Of a DNA stretch of 64,000 bases, positions 41,135 to 50,900 are shown one piece after another; position 1 is the first letter of the stretch; each line of letters opens with the position of its first letter. The stretch comes from Lysobacter enzymogenes. GTDB taxonomy: Bacteria > Pseudomonadota > Gammaproteobacteria > Xanthomonadales > Xanthomonadaceae. Location of the stretch: positions 124,001 to 188,000 of the forward strand of contig NZ_FNOG01000001.1 in NCBI RefSeq assembly GCF_900106525.1, written 5' to 3'. Made by a program: the position numbers and the translations under genes. The notes beneath the pieces were generated by a model, which was not told where the DNA came from, ran no database searches, and worked only from the letters and a program-made list of their open reading frames with translations.

Positions 41135-41888
41135 GGCCTGCGCGCTGCTGGTGCTGATCGGCTGCGTCGCCGCGGTGCGTTCGCCGCAGGCGCAGTCCGA
41201 TCCCGCGCCGGCCAGGCCGGCCGCCGCCGCGCCGGTGGCGGCGGTCGCGCCGACCATCTCCACCGCCCAGGACGCCGCGGCCGCGGGCATGGTCGAGATC
41301 CGCACCCTGGTGCCCGACATCGACCTGGAGATCCGCTACGCCGGCAGCGACAACTTCGTCGGCCGTCCCATCGCGGGCTACCTCGGGCCCGGCTGCTACC
41401 TGCACCGCCGCGCCGCCGAAGCGCTGGCGCGGGTCGAACGCGAACTGCGCACGCAAGGTTTGCGGCTGCGGATCTACGATTGCTACCGGCCGGTGCGCGC
41501 GGTGCGCGACTTCGTCGCCTGGGCCGCCGATCCCGACGATCAGAAGACCAAGTCGCGCTTCTACCCCACGCTCGACAAAAGCAAGTTGCTCGGCGACTAC
41601 ATCTCCCCGACCTCAGGCCACAGCCGCGGCGCCACGCTCGATCTGACCGTGCTCGAACGCCGCGGCGAGGGCTACGCGCCGCTGGACATGGGCACCGGCT
41701 TCGATTTCTTCGACGAGCTCGCTCACACCGAATCGCCGCGCGCCAGCCTGGCCCAGCGCGGCCATCGCCAGCGCCTGCGCGCGGCGATGCAGCGCGAGGG
41801 TTTCGAGAATTATCCGCTGGAGTGGTGGCACTACACCTTCAAGCCCGAGCCGACGCCGGCAGTGGCGTTCGATTTTCCGGTGCGGTGA
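41094..41888 (+). CDS. VanX/DdpX-like D-Ala-D-Ala dipeptidase (M15D), lipoprotein
   Basis: This encodes 264 residues from ATG 41094; ATG 41073 is also possible. Either start lies inside the previous gene. The lipobox LIGC sits near residue 24, so the protein is probably a lipoprotein facing the periplasm. The M15D zinc site is complete: His176 (SGHSRGATLDL), Asp183 and His246 (EWWHY), with Glu243 as general base. The YDCYRPVRAVRDFVAWA motif gives the substrate-binding arginine. The enzyme cleaves D-Ala-D-Ala. A periplasmic, lipid-anchored location suggests nutrient recycling or predatory wall digestion, not vancomycin resistance, and no vanHA partners are present. Confidence 0.9.
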   Translation: MKTWRSRASAIAVEACALLVLIGCVAAVRSPQAQSDPAPARPAAAAPVAAVAPTISTAQDAAAAGMVEIRTLVPDIDLEIRYAGSDNFVGRPIAGYLGPGCYLHRRAAEALARVERELRTQGLRLRIYDCYRPVRAVRDFVAWAADPDDQKTKSRFYPTLDKSKLLGDYISPTSGHSRGATLDLTVLERRGEGYAPLDMGTGFDFFDELAHTESPRASLAQRGHRQRLRAAMQREGFENYPLEWWHYTFKPEPTPAVAFDFPVR

Positions 41889-41998
41889 TCGGGCGCGTAA
41901 AAAGGAATGCAGAGAGTGCGGATCGCCGGGAGCGGCAGCGCTTTCGGAATGCGCGTTTGCTTCGTGGGTTGCGACAGTCTTCTGGTGGAGGCGAAACG

Positions 41999-43162
41999 AT
42001 GAGCGATGAGAAGCGCGCGGTATTGCCGGCCACGGCTACGACCGGTTTGCGCGGCGCGAGTTTCGCCGTCGTCGCCGTCGCCTGCCTCGGCGCAGCGGCC
42101 TGCACCGGTACGCCGTCGCGCGCAGCGGGGCAGGGCGCGACAGACGCTGCGCAGGCCGAACGCGCAGTCGATGGCTTGCTCGCCGATTACCGCGGCCGCG
42201 TGCCCGGCGCCAGCGTGCTGGTGCTGCGCGACGGCCGCCCGCTGCTGCGCCGCGGCTACGGGCTGGCGGTGCTCGAAGACGGCATCAAAGCTACGCCGCA
42301 GACCAACTACCGGCTGGCTTCGGTCAGCAAGCAGTTCACCGCTGCCGCCGTGCTGCTGCTGGCGCAGGACGGCAAGCTCGGCCTGGACGATCCGGTCCGG
42401 CGCTGGCTGCCGAGCCTGCCCAAGGCCTGCGACGCGATCACCCTGCGCCAGATCCTCAGCCACCAATCCGGCCTGATCGACTACGAAGACGTGATGCCGG
42501 CGAGCTTCGACGCCGACGCCCACCAGATGCACGACCGCGATGTGCTGGCCGTGCTCGAAGGCCAGGACCGCACTTACTTCGCGCCCGGCAGTGGTTATCG
42601 CTACAGCAACAGCGGCTATTCGCTGCTGGCGCTGGTGGTGGCCAAGGCCTCCGGGCGCGGCTTTGCCGAGTTCCTGCGCGAACGCATCTTCCTGCCGCTG
42701 GGCATGCGCGACACCGTCGCCTACGAGCGCGGCGTGTCGAGCGTGGCGCACCGCGCCTATGGTTACAGCTACGAGCACGGGCGCTGGCAACGCACCGACC
42801 AGAGTCCGACCAGCGCGACGCTCGGCGACGGCGGCATCTATTCGTCGATCGACGATCTGGCCAAGTGGGATGCGGCGCTGTACGACCAGCGTCTGCTCAG
42901 CGACGCCTCGCGCGCGCTCGCCTTCGCCGCGCACACGCCGACCGATGCGCCCGATGTGGGCTACGGCTATGGCTGGCGCGTCACCGGCGAGACCTTGTGG
43001 CATTCGGGCGAGTCGATGGGGTTCCGCAACGTGATCGTGCGTTGGCCGCAGCGGCGGCTGACGGTGGTGGTGTTGAGCAATCGCAACGATCCGGAGCCGT
43101 ATCGGATGGCGTTGAAGATCGGCGATCTGTATTTGCCGGGGAGTCCGGTTCGCGCGCATTGA
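41999..43162 (+). CDS. Serine beta-lactamase-family lipoprotein
   Basis: This encodes 387 residues from ATG 41999, with GGAGG eight bases ahead. A lipobox-like AAAC near residue 35 suggests a lipoprotein. The beta-lactamase fold carries SxxK at Ser108-Lys111 (SVSK), Y202-S-N204 and a terminal HSG (335-337). LRQILSHQSGLIDYEDVM and DGGIYSSIDDLAKWDAALY are typical for the Pfam beta-lactamase/penicillin-binding-protein-like esterase group. It is 110 bases downstream of the dipeptidase gene and may belong to the same unit. It is only distantly related to the first such enzyme at 39.6-41.1 kb and lacks its C-terminal domain. Confidence 0.9.
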   Translation: MSDEKRAVLPATATTGLRGASFAVVAVACLGAAACTGTPSRAAGQGATDAAQAERAVDGLLADYRGRVPGASVLVLRDGRPLLRRGYGLAVLEDGIKATPQTNYRLASVSKQFTAAAVLLLAQDGKLGLDDPVRRWLPSLPKACDAITLRQILSHQSGLIDYEDVMPASFDADAHQMHDRDVLAVLEGQDRTYFAPGSGYRYSNSGYSLLALVVAKASGRGFAEFLRERIFLPLGMRDTVAYERGVSSVAHRAYGYSYEHGRWQRTDQSPTSATLGDGGIYSSIDDLAKWDAALYDQRLLSDASRALAFAAHTPTDAPDVGYGYGWRVTGETLWHSGESMGFRNVIVRWPQRRLTVVVLSNRNDPEPYRMALKIGDLYLPGSPVRAH

Positions 43163-43204
43163 GCGATGCGCGCGGGAGCGGGGTTGCGTCGTAGTTGGGT
43201 TGGC

Positions 43205-43286
43205 GCGGTCACGGCTTGCGCCGCCCCTACAGGGGGCGACCGCAGCTACGTATCCGACTGTAGGAGCGGCGCGAGCCGCGACCGCG
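43205..43286. repeat. GTAG-type REP pair, opposite arrangement
   Basis: A slightly diverged inverse copy (43205-43234, GCGGTCACGGCTTGCGCCGC) precedes a forward copy (43260-43286, TGTAGGAGCGGCGCGAGCCG). The order is the reverse of the other three pairs, so the GTAG heads face each other. It follows the serine-hydrolase operon. Confidence 0.85.
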
Positions 43287-43379
43287 AACCCGCCCGATGG
43301 CGCCGAACCCCGCCCCAACCGATTCGCTCCACCCGCAGAACGCTCCGGACCCCCGCCGCCCGTCGCCTAATGCTTGCTA

Positions 43380-43399
43380 TTAAATAGCGCGCTATGTAA
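43380..43399. promoter_or_regulatory. Operator-like palindrome before ohrR
   Basis: The perfect 12-bp palindrome ATAGCGCGCTAT (43384-43395) lies inside a 20-base near-palindrome that ends 11 bases before the ohrR ATG. A related sequence with 10 of 12 core matches stands before ohr (43934-43945). It is a candidate OhrR binding site overlapping the -10 region; autoregulation is inferred. Confidence 0.6.
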
Positions 43400-43409
43400 A
43401 TTGCGGCCC

Positions 43410-43895
43410 ATGAAGAAGCCCGCCGCCACCGTCGCCCGGAACGCCCCGGCCCAGCCGCCGCGACCGACCCTGCTGCTCGACGACCAGTTGTGCTTCGCCC
43501 TGTATTCGACCGGGCTGGCGCTCAACAAGGTCTACCGTAAGCTGCTCGGCAAGCTGGAGCTGACCTATCCGCAGTACCTGGCGATGATGGTGCTGTGGGA
43601 GCGCGACGGGGTCACAGTGTCGGAGATCGGCGAGCGCCTGTTCCTCGACTCGGCCACGCTGACCCCGCTGCTCAAGCGCCTGGAAGCCGCGGGCCTGGTG
43701 ACCCGCACCCGCGCCGCCAGCGACGAGCGCCAGGTGGTGATCGAGCTGACCAAGGCCGGCCGCGCGCTCAAGACCAAGGCTCGCAGCGTGCCCGAGGGCA
43801 TGGGCTGCGCGCTGGAAGACTGCAGCATCGACGAACTCACCGTGCTCAAGGGCCAGCTCGAATCCCTGCGCGCCAGCCTGATCCGCCATGCCTGA
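43410..43895 (+). CDS. ohrR: Organic-hydroperoxide-sensing MarR-family repressor OhrR
   Basis: This encodes 161 residues from ATG 43410. The OhrR signature is clear: [22 protein letters not shown] holds the peroxide-reactive Cys28, followed by [17 protein letters not shown] and the winged-helix core [22 protein letters not shown]. Cys133 and Cys138 near the C-terminus (GMGCALEDC) supply a resolving partner, making this the 2-Cys type known from Xanthomonas. In the reduced state it represses ohr; oxidation by organic peroxide forms an intersubunit disulfide and releases DNA. No ribosome-binding site precedes the ATG and the presumed promoter is very close, so the message may be leaderless or nearly so. 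Confidence 0.93.
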   Translation: MKKPAATVARNAPAQPPRPTLLLDDQLCFALYSTGLALNKVYRKLLGKLELTYPQYLAMMVLWERDGVTVSEIGERLFLDSATLTPLLKRLEAAGLVTRTRAASDERQVVIELTKAGRALKTKARSVPEGMGCALEDCSIDELTVLKGQLESLRASLIRHA

Positions 43896-43933
43896 TCCGA
43901 ACGCCGCGGCGCGCTTTGCTGCGTCATAAAGAA

Positions 43934-43945
43934 GTAGCACGCTAT
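43934..43945 (+). promoter_or_regulatory. Operator-like site before ohr
   Basis: GTAGCACGCTAT matches the ohrR-proximal palindrome in 10 of 12 positions. It lies where a -35 would be for the TATAAA at 43960-43965, so a bound repressor would block the ohr promoter. The assignment is inferred from the match and the gene pair. Confidence 0.5.
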
Positions 43946-44055
43946 TCAATAGTCAGCGATATAAACCGCGCACCACGCTTTGTTCACCCTCCCGCGCACT
44001 GCGCGGAGCCAACCCCAACCCGAACCGCAACACCGACCCCAACCGGAGCCCCGCC

Positions 44056-44481
44056 ATGTCCCTCGAAAAAGTCCTCTACACCGCCCACGCCCACGTCACC
44101 GGTGGCCGCGACGGCCGCGCCGTGTCTTCGGACAACGTGCTCGACGTCAAGCTGACCACCCCGCGCGAACTCGGCGGCGGCGGCGGCGACGGCACCAACC
44201 CGGAGCAGTTGTTCGCCGCCGGCTACTCGGCCTGCTTCATGGGCGCGATGAAGTTCGTCGCCGGCCGCGACAAGATCGCGTTCCCCGCCGATGCGGCCAT
44301 CGACGGCAGCGTCGGCATCGGTCCGCTGCCGACCGGTTTCGGCATCCAGGCCGAACTCAAGATCTCGCTGCCGGGCCTGCCGCGCGAGCAGGCGCAGGAA
44401 CTGATCGAGAAGGCCCACGTGGTGTGCCCGTACTCCAACGCCACCCGCGGCAACATCGATGTGACCCTGACCCTGGTTTGA
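44056..44481 (+). CDS. ohr: Organic hydroperoxide resistance protein Ohr
   Basis: This encodes 141 residues, the normal length for Ohr. The catalytic cysteines Cys60 ([10 protein letters not shown]) and Cys124 ([13 protein letters not shown]) are in place, and the N-terminal [17 protein letters not shown] and [14 protein letters not shown] motifs are standard. Ohr is a lipoamide-dependent thiol peroxidase that reduces fatty-acid and other organic hydroperoxides in the cytoplasm. It lies 160 bases downstream of its repressor gene, with its own promoter and operator-like site, and is followed by an intrinsic terminator. Confidence 0.96.
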   Translation: MSLEKVLYTAHAHVTGGRDGRAVSSDNVLDVKLTTPRELGGGGGDGTNPEQLFAAGYSACFMGAMKFVAGRDKIAFPADAAIDGSVGIGPLPTGFGIQAELKISLPGLPREQAQELIEKAHVVCPYSNATRGNIDVTLTLV

Positions 44482-44535
44482 TCGTCGGCATCGCCGGCCG
44501 CAGCGGCGGCCGGCGGCGCATCGACATCGCCTTCA

Positions 44536-44574
44536 CGAGCCCCGGACGCGCAAGCGCCCGGGGCTCGCGCTTTT
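44536..44574 (+). terminator. Intrinsic terminator of ohr
   Basis: A perfect 10-bp stem CGAGCCCCGG/CCGGGGCTCG (44536-44545/44558-44567), with an inner GCGC/GCGC stem, is followed by CGCTTTTG. It starts 55 bases after the ohr stop. Confidence 0.85.
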
Positions 44575-44662
44575 GCGCAACCGCGATTGCGCTTAGCCGA
44601 TCACGCTGCGGTTTTCGCCGGCGGAAACGCGCGCAACTTTTTTCCGTTCCGCCATGACATCC

Positions 44663-44725
44663 GGTGAGCCTGGGTGAGCTTGGTACAGGCGCATGAATGC
44701 GCTCAGGAACGTGAGTGAAGGTGAG
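44663..44725 (+). promoter_or_regulatory. Helically phased GTGAG direct repeats upstream of the autotransporter gene
   Basis: GTGAG occurs at 44664, 44674, 44711 and 44721, as two pairs with exactly 10-base spacing. The first pair forms the near-identical decamers GGTGAGCCTG and GGTGAGCTTG. Phased direct repeats are typical of OmpR/PhoB-type response-regulator sites. An AT-rich stretch (TTTTACGAATATTTTTCACTAG, 44726-44747) that could hold a promoter follows directly. Confidence 0.5.
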
Positions 44726-44778
44726 TTTTACGAATATTTTTCACTAGTAGGCTCCGAGCCGTCGCACCCGGTCGCCGA

Positions 44779-44805
44779 TTCGGTTTTCCCCCGAAAAAAA
44801 CCGAA
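44779..44805. other. A/T-rich stem-loop in the autotransporter leader
   Basis: TTCGGTTTT (44779-44787) pairs with AAAACCGAA (44797-44805) around a 9-base loop. It resembles a bidirectional terminator stem without a T-tail and lies 195 bases before the autotransporter start. The rest of the 44575-44999 gap contains no gene that I can support. Confidence 0.5.
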
Positions 44806-44999
44806 GCGGTCGGCCTTGAAACATCGTCGATTGGTTTCGTCGCTGTCGGACGGTTCGCGGATTCCTGCATCCGCCCCCGTCGCCGGCACGAGCGTGGCGC
44901 CGCTTCCGGCCGAAGGTCCTCGTCCTTCGTTCGTCCCGTTCGCACCGGTCTCCGCCAGGACGACCTGGACCGCACATCGGAAAGACGGAGGATTCGGTC

Positions 45000-47900
45000 A
45001 TGTCCGCACGCACGCAACGTCGTGGTCTTCGCTTCCATCCCCTCAGCCTCGGCGTCGCCCAAGCGATCCCGTTGTTGCTGGCCCTGCAGTTCTACAGCGG
45101 CAGCGCGTCGGCGGCGTGCACGCCGGCCGCGCCGACCGACGGCGCCACGGTGAGTTGCACCGGCGTGCCGATCCTGTTGCCGCCGAATCCGAACTCGTTC
45201 CTCAGCAATGCCAACAACCTCAATGTCACCGTGCAATCCGGCGCGATCATGAGCACGCTGCCGGGCGGCACCGCGATGACCTTCGGCGGCAACGGCCTGA
45301 ACCTGACCAACCTCGGCGCGATCGACGCCAACGCCGCCGGCTCGCTGGTGCTGGCGCGCGCGCTGGCGGTCGGCAATCTGATCGTGCCGGGCAGCGGCAA
45401 CGTCGTCATCGACAATCAGGGCTCGATCGAAGGCACCTTCGACGGCACCTTCGGCCTGCTCGGCTCGGCGATGGTGGTGGCCAATACCGGCAGCACCACG
45501 ATCACCAACTCCGGCAGCATCGGCATGAGCGCGCTGGGTTTGTTCGACCCGATCAATTCGATCGCGGTCGGCATCTACGGCGGCGGCAACGTCAATTTCA
45601 CCAACACCGGCACCATCACCGGGCGGGTCGCGTTCTCCAGCCCGGGCGCGGGCGGCAACGTCTTCGTCAACTCCGGCACCATCAACGGCAGCGTCTCGCT
45701 CGGCGCTTTGGGCGGCAGCAACACCTTCGTCGCGGTGACCGGCTCGAGCATCAACGGCGGCCTGTTGCCGTTGCCGGGCGTGATCGTCCCGACGCCTTCG
45801 ATTCCGCCGAGCGTGCTGAACTACTCCACCAGCGGCACGGTCGACGCCGGCCTCGGCGGCAGCGACACCCTGGTGCTGCAGAACACCGTCGCCGGGCCCG
45901 GTTCGGGCAGCGGCGGCAGCGGCACGATCTCGGCGTTGCAATACCTCAACTTCGAAAACCTCACCCTCAACAGCGGCACCTGGACCCTGCAGGGCGCGGT
46001 GGTCAGCGGCAGCGCCACGCTCAACGGCGGCACCGCGATCTTCGACAACGCGCTGTCGTTCGGCACCGGCACGCTGACCGGCAACGGCGGCGCGATCCAG
46101 GCCTCCGTCGGCGGGCTGGCGCTGCTGCAGAACGTCAACCTCGCCGGCGGCCTGATCGTGCAGGGCGCCAACAACCTCACCCTGGGCGGCACCGTCAGCG
46201 GCACCGGCGGCATGATCAAGAACGGCGCCGGCACGCTGACCCTGGCCGGCAACAACAACTTCAGCGGCGGCTTCGCCCTCAACGGCGGCGGGCTGACCCT
46301 GGGCACGGCGAACTCGCTCGGCACCGGCCTGTTCCTGGTCGGCGGGCCGGCCTCGCTCAATACCGCGTTCACCGGCACGCTCGCCAACCAAGTGCAGCTC
46401 AACAGCGCGCTGACCCTCAACGGCGCCGGCAACCTGACCCTCGGCGGCAACATCAACGGCGCCGGTTCGCTGACGCTCGCCAGCGGCAACCTCGCCTTGA
46501 CCGGGGCCAACAACTACTCCGGCGGCACCGTGCTGCAGGCCGGTTCGCTGCACCTGGGCAACAGCGGCGCGATGGGCACCGGTACGCTGACTGTCAACGG
46601 CGCGGCCGGGCTCACCGGCGCGGCGGGGGTGACGCTGGGCAACAACATCGTGCTCAACAACACCTTGAACTTCGGCGCCGGCGGCGGCGCGCTCACGCTC
46701 AACGGCGCGATCAGCGGCGCCGGCGGGATCAGCATGGCCGGCGTGCCGGGGCTGGTGCTCAACGGCGCCAACAATTTCTCCGGCGGCTTCAATCTCGGCG
46801 GCGGCGCGCTGGTGGTCGGCAACAACCTCGCGCTGGGCACCGGCGCGGTGACCGTCAGCGGCGCGGGCTCGCTCGACGCCAACGCCGGGGTCAGCCTGGC
46901 CAACAATTTCAATCTCAACGCCGGGCTCGCCATCGGCGGCAGCAACAATCTCGCGCTCAACGGCAGCATCGGCGGCCTCGGCGGTTTGACCAAGGCCGGC
47001 GCGGCGAACCTGACCCTCGGCGGCGCCAACAACTTCGCTGGCGGGCTGAATCTGCTCGGCGGCGGTTTGACCGTCGGCACCAACACTTCGTTGGGCCTGG
47101 GCGCGCTGACCGTCAACGGCGCGGCCACGCTCAACGCCAATGCCGGGGTCAACCTGGGCAATGCGGTGGTGCTCAACGCCGGGCTCGGCATCGGCGGCGG
47201 CAACAACATCGCTCTGGGCGGCTTGATCAGCGGCGGCGCCGGGCTCAGCTACAACGGCACCGGCACGCTCGCGCTCAACGGCGCCAACACGTTCGGCGGC
47301 GGCGTGAACTTGGGCAGCGGCACGCTCAGCGTCGGCAACAATCTCGCGCTGGGTCTGGGCGGGCTCACCGTCGGCGGCAACGCCAGCCTCAATGCCGGCG
47401 TGCCGGGCGTGAATCTCGGCAACGGCATCACCCTCGGCGCGGGCGCGACGCTCGGGCTCGGCGGCGCCAACGCGCTCGGCCTCAACGGCTCCATCGGCGG
47501 CGGCGGCGGGTTGGCGATCAACGGCAGCGGCAGCTTCACTCTCGGCGGCGCCAACAGCTTCGGCGGCGGGGTCGCTCTGGGCTCGGGCAATCTGTTGCTG
47601 GGCACCGACACGTCGCTCGGCCTGGGCGCGCTCAATGTCAGCGGCAACGCCGGGCTCGCGAGCACCGGCGCGGCCTTGAACCTGGGCAATGCGATCAATC
47701 TCGGCGCCGGCGCCGGGCTCAACCTCGGCGGCGCCGCGGACCTGAGCCTGGGCGGCGGCATCAACGGCGGCGGCTCGCTGATCAAGAGCGGCGCCGGCAC
47801 CTTGTCCTTGAACGGTGTCAACGGCTTCACCGGCGGCCTGAGCCTGCAGGCCGGCACGCTCGCGCTCGGCAACGCCAATGCGCTAGGCACCGGTGCGCTG

Positions 47901-50900
47901 TCGGTCGACGGCGCGGCCACGCTCAACGCCGGCGCGGCGATGAACTTGAACAACGCGATCAACCTCAACGCCGGGCTGACCCTCGGCGGCGGCGTCGATC
48001 TGGGCTTGAACGGCAACATCGGCGGCGCCGGCGGGCTGAGCTTCAACGGCCCGTTCGCGCTGAGCTTGAACGGCAACAACAGCTTCGGCGGCGGCCTCGC
48101 GCTCGGCGGCGGTTCGCTCAGCGTCGGCAGCAACACCGCGCTGGGCACCGGCGCGCTCAACGTCGGCGGCAGCGCCAACCTGAGCGCGGGTTTGCCGGGC
48201 ATCGCGCTGGGCAATGCGGTCAACCTCGGCGCCGGCGCGTCGCTCGGCATCGGCGGCGGCAACGATCTGAGCCTGGGCGGCGCCATCGGCGGCGCCGGCG
48301 GATTGGCGATGAACGGCACCGGCACCTTGAACCTCGGCGGCGCCAACAGCTTCGGCGGCGGCGTCGCGCTCAACGCCGGCACGCTCGGCGTCGGCACCAG
48401 CACGTCGCTGGGCACCGGCGCGCTCAATGTCGGCGCCAGCGCCGGCCTGTTCGCCAGCGGCGCCGGCGTGAACCTCGGCAATGCGGTGAACCTCGGCGCC
48501 GGCGCCACGCTCGGCATCGGCGGCAGCAACGATCTGACGTTGGGCGGCAGCATCGGCGGCGGCGGCGGGCTCGCGTTCGGCGGCACCGGCACGCTGGCGC
48601 TCAACGGCGCCAACAGCTTCGGCGGCGGCGTCGCGCTCGGCAGCGGCACGCTCAGCGTCGGCAGCAACACCGCGCTGGGCACCGGCACGCTCAGCGTCGG
48701 CGGCAGCGCGGGGCTCACCGCGGGCGCACCGGGCATCGCCTTGGGCAATGCCATCGACCTGGGCGCGGGCGCGGTGCTCGGCCTCACCGGCGCCAACTCG
48801 CTCAACCTCGGCGGCGCCATCGGTGGCGGCGGCGGACTGTCGATCAACGGCAGCGGCGATTTCACCTTGACCGGCGCCAACACCTTCGGCGGCGGCGTCG
48901 CGCTGGGCTCGGGCAATCTGCTGCTCGGCGGCAGCGCCTCGCTCGGCACCGGCACGCTCGCGGTCACCGGCAACGCCACGCTCGGCAGCACCGGCGCGGC
49001 CTTGAACCTCGGCAATGCGGTGAACCTCGGCGCCGGCGCGGCGCTGAGCCTCGGCGGCGCGCCCGACATCACCCTGGGCGGCGCCATCGACGGCGGCGGT
49101 TCGCTGATCAAGACCGGCGCCGGCGCGCTGACCCTCAACGGCAACAACAGCTTCGGCGGCGGCTTGAACCTGCAGGCCGGCACGCTCAACGTCGGCACCG
49201 ACACCGCGCTGGGCACCGGTACGCTCGGCATCAACGGCGCGGCCACGCTCAACGCCGGCGCAGCGGTGAACCTGGGCAACGCGATCGACCTCAACGCCGC
49301 GCTCGCGATCGGCGGCGGCGCCAACCTCGGCTTGAACGGCGCCATCGGCGGCGCCGGCGGGCTGAGCTTCAACGGGCCCTCGACGCTGACCCTGGGCGGC
49401 GCCAACAGCTTCGCCGGCGGCGTCGCGCTCGGCGGCGGCACCCTTGGCGTCGGCACCAGTACCGCGCTGGGCAGCGGTGCGCTCAACGTCGGCGGCAGCG
49501 CCGGGCTTACCGCCAGCGCGCCGGGCGTGGCGCTGGGCAATGCGGTCAATCTGGGCGCCGGCGTCACCCTCGGCGTCGGCGGCAGCAACGACCTCGCGCT
49601 CGGCGGCGCCATCGGCGGCGCCGGTGGCCTGGCCATGAACGGCAGCGGCGCGCTCAACCTTGGCGGCGCCAACAGCTTCGGCGGCGGCGTCGCGCTCAAC
49701 GCCGGTTCGCTCGGCGTCGGCACCAACACCGCGCTGGGCAGCGGCGCGTTGACGGTCGGCGGCAACGCCGGCCTGAGCGCGACCGCGCCGGGCATCGCGC
49801 TCGGCAACGCGATCACCCTGGGCACCGGCGCGCAGCTCGGCATCGGCGGCAGCAACAACCTGAGCCTGGGCGGCAGCATCGGCGGCGGCGGCAGCCTCGG
49901 CTTCAACGGCAGCGGCACGCTCGCGCTGGGCGCGGCCAACAGCTACACCGGCGGCACCAACCTCAACGCCGGCACGCTGAGCCTGGGCAACGCCGCTGCG
50001 TTGGGCACCGGCGCGCTCAACATCGGCGGCAACGCCGCGCTGACTGCGGCGCTGCCGGGGCTGGCGCTGGCCAACGCGGTCAATCTGGCCGCCGGCAGCG
50101 CGCTGAACTTGAACGGCAACAACGGCCTGGACTTCAACGGCACCGTGTCCGGCAGCGGCACGCTGGTCAAGAACGGCACCGGCGCGCTCGGCCTCAACGG
50201 CCCGGTGCTGGGTTTCACCGGCGGGCTGTCGCTGCAGGGCGGCACGCTCAACGTCGCCAATCCGATCAGCGCCGGCCTGGCGTCGGCCGCGGGCACCACC
50301 GCCAACTTCAGCGGCGGCGCCGACAACCTCACCGTCAACGGCGCGGTCGCCGGCGCGGTGAATCTGGGTGCGGGCAACGATTCGCTGACTTCGAGCCTGG
50401 CCAACCTCGCCGGGCTCACCGGCGCGGTCAACGCCGGTGGCGGCAGCGACACCTTCGCGGTCAACGGCACGGGCGACGGCATCCTGCCGGCGGCCGGGCT
50501 GATCGGTTTCGAAAACCTCGCGCTGGCCCCGGGCGGCACCCTGGTGCTGGCCAGCGGCGCGACCGGCGCGTTCGACACATCCAGCATCGGCGGCAACCTG
50601 GTGCTCGACGGCAACCTCGGCGGCAACGCCACGGTCGCCGCGGGCGGCGCGTTGATCGGCGATGGCGCGCTGGCCGGCGCGCTGACCTTGGGCGGCACCT
50701 TGGCGCCGTCGGGCTTGTCCGGCGCCAGCGGCGCGGCCGCGGGCACCGGCACGGTCGGCGCGGCGCTCAACGTCGCCAGCCTGACGGTGAATCCGGGCGC
50801 GACCTTGCAAGTGCGGCAGAACGGCGGCGGCGCCACCGACAGTGTGGTGGTGGCGGGCAACGCCGCGGTCAACGGCGGCCAGGTGGTGGCGATCCCGCAG

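Noticed and set aside
41094-41888. Vancomycin-resistance locus suggested by the VanX-like dipeptidase
   Set aside because: No D-lactate dehydrogenase or D-Ala-D-Lac ligase genes are nearby, and the protein is a likely periplasmic lipoprotein, so a nutritional or predatory role fits better.
39557-43162. Antibiotic-resistance beta-lactamases
   Set aside because: Both proteins carry HTG or HSG in place of KTG and resemble the broad esterase/D-peptidase group; sequence gives no support for antibiotic hydrolysis.
47249-49939. 896-codon Pro/Leu/Ala-rich frame on the minus strand
   Set aside because: It is confined to the duplicated passenger repeats and explained by their codon periodicity; no initiation signal or fold is visible.
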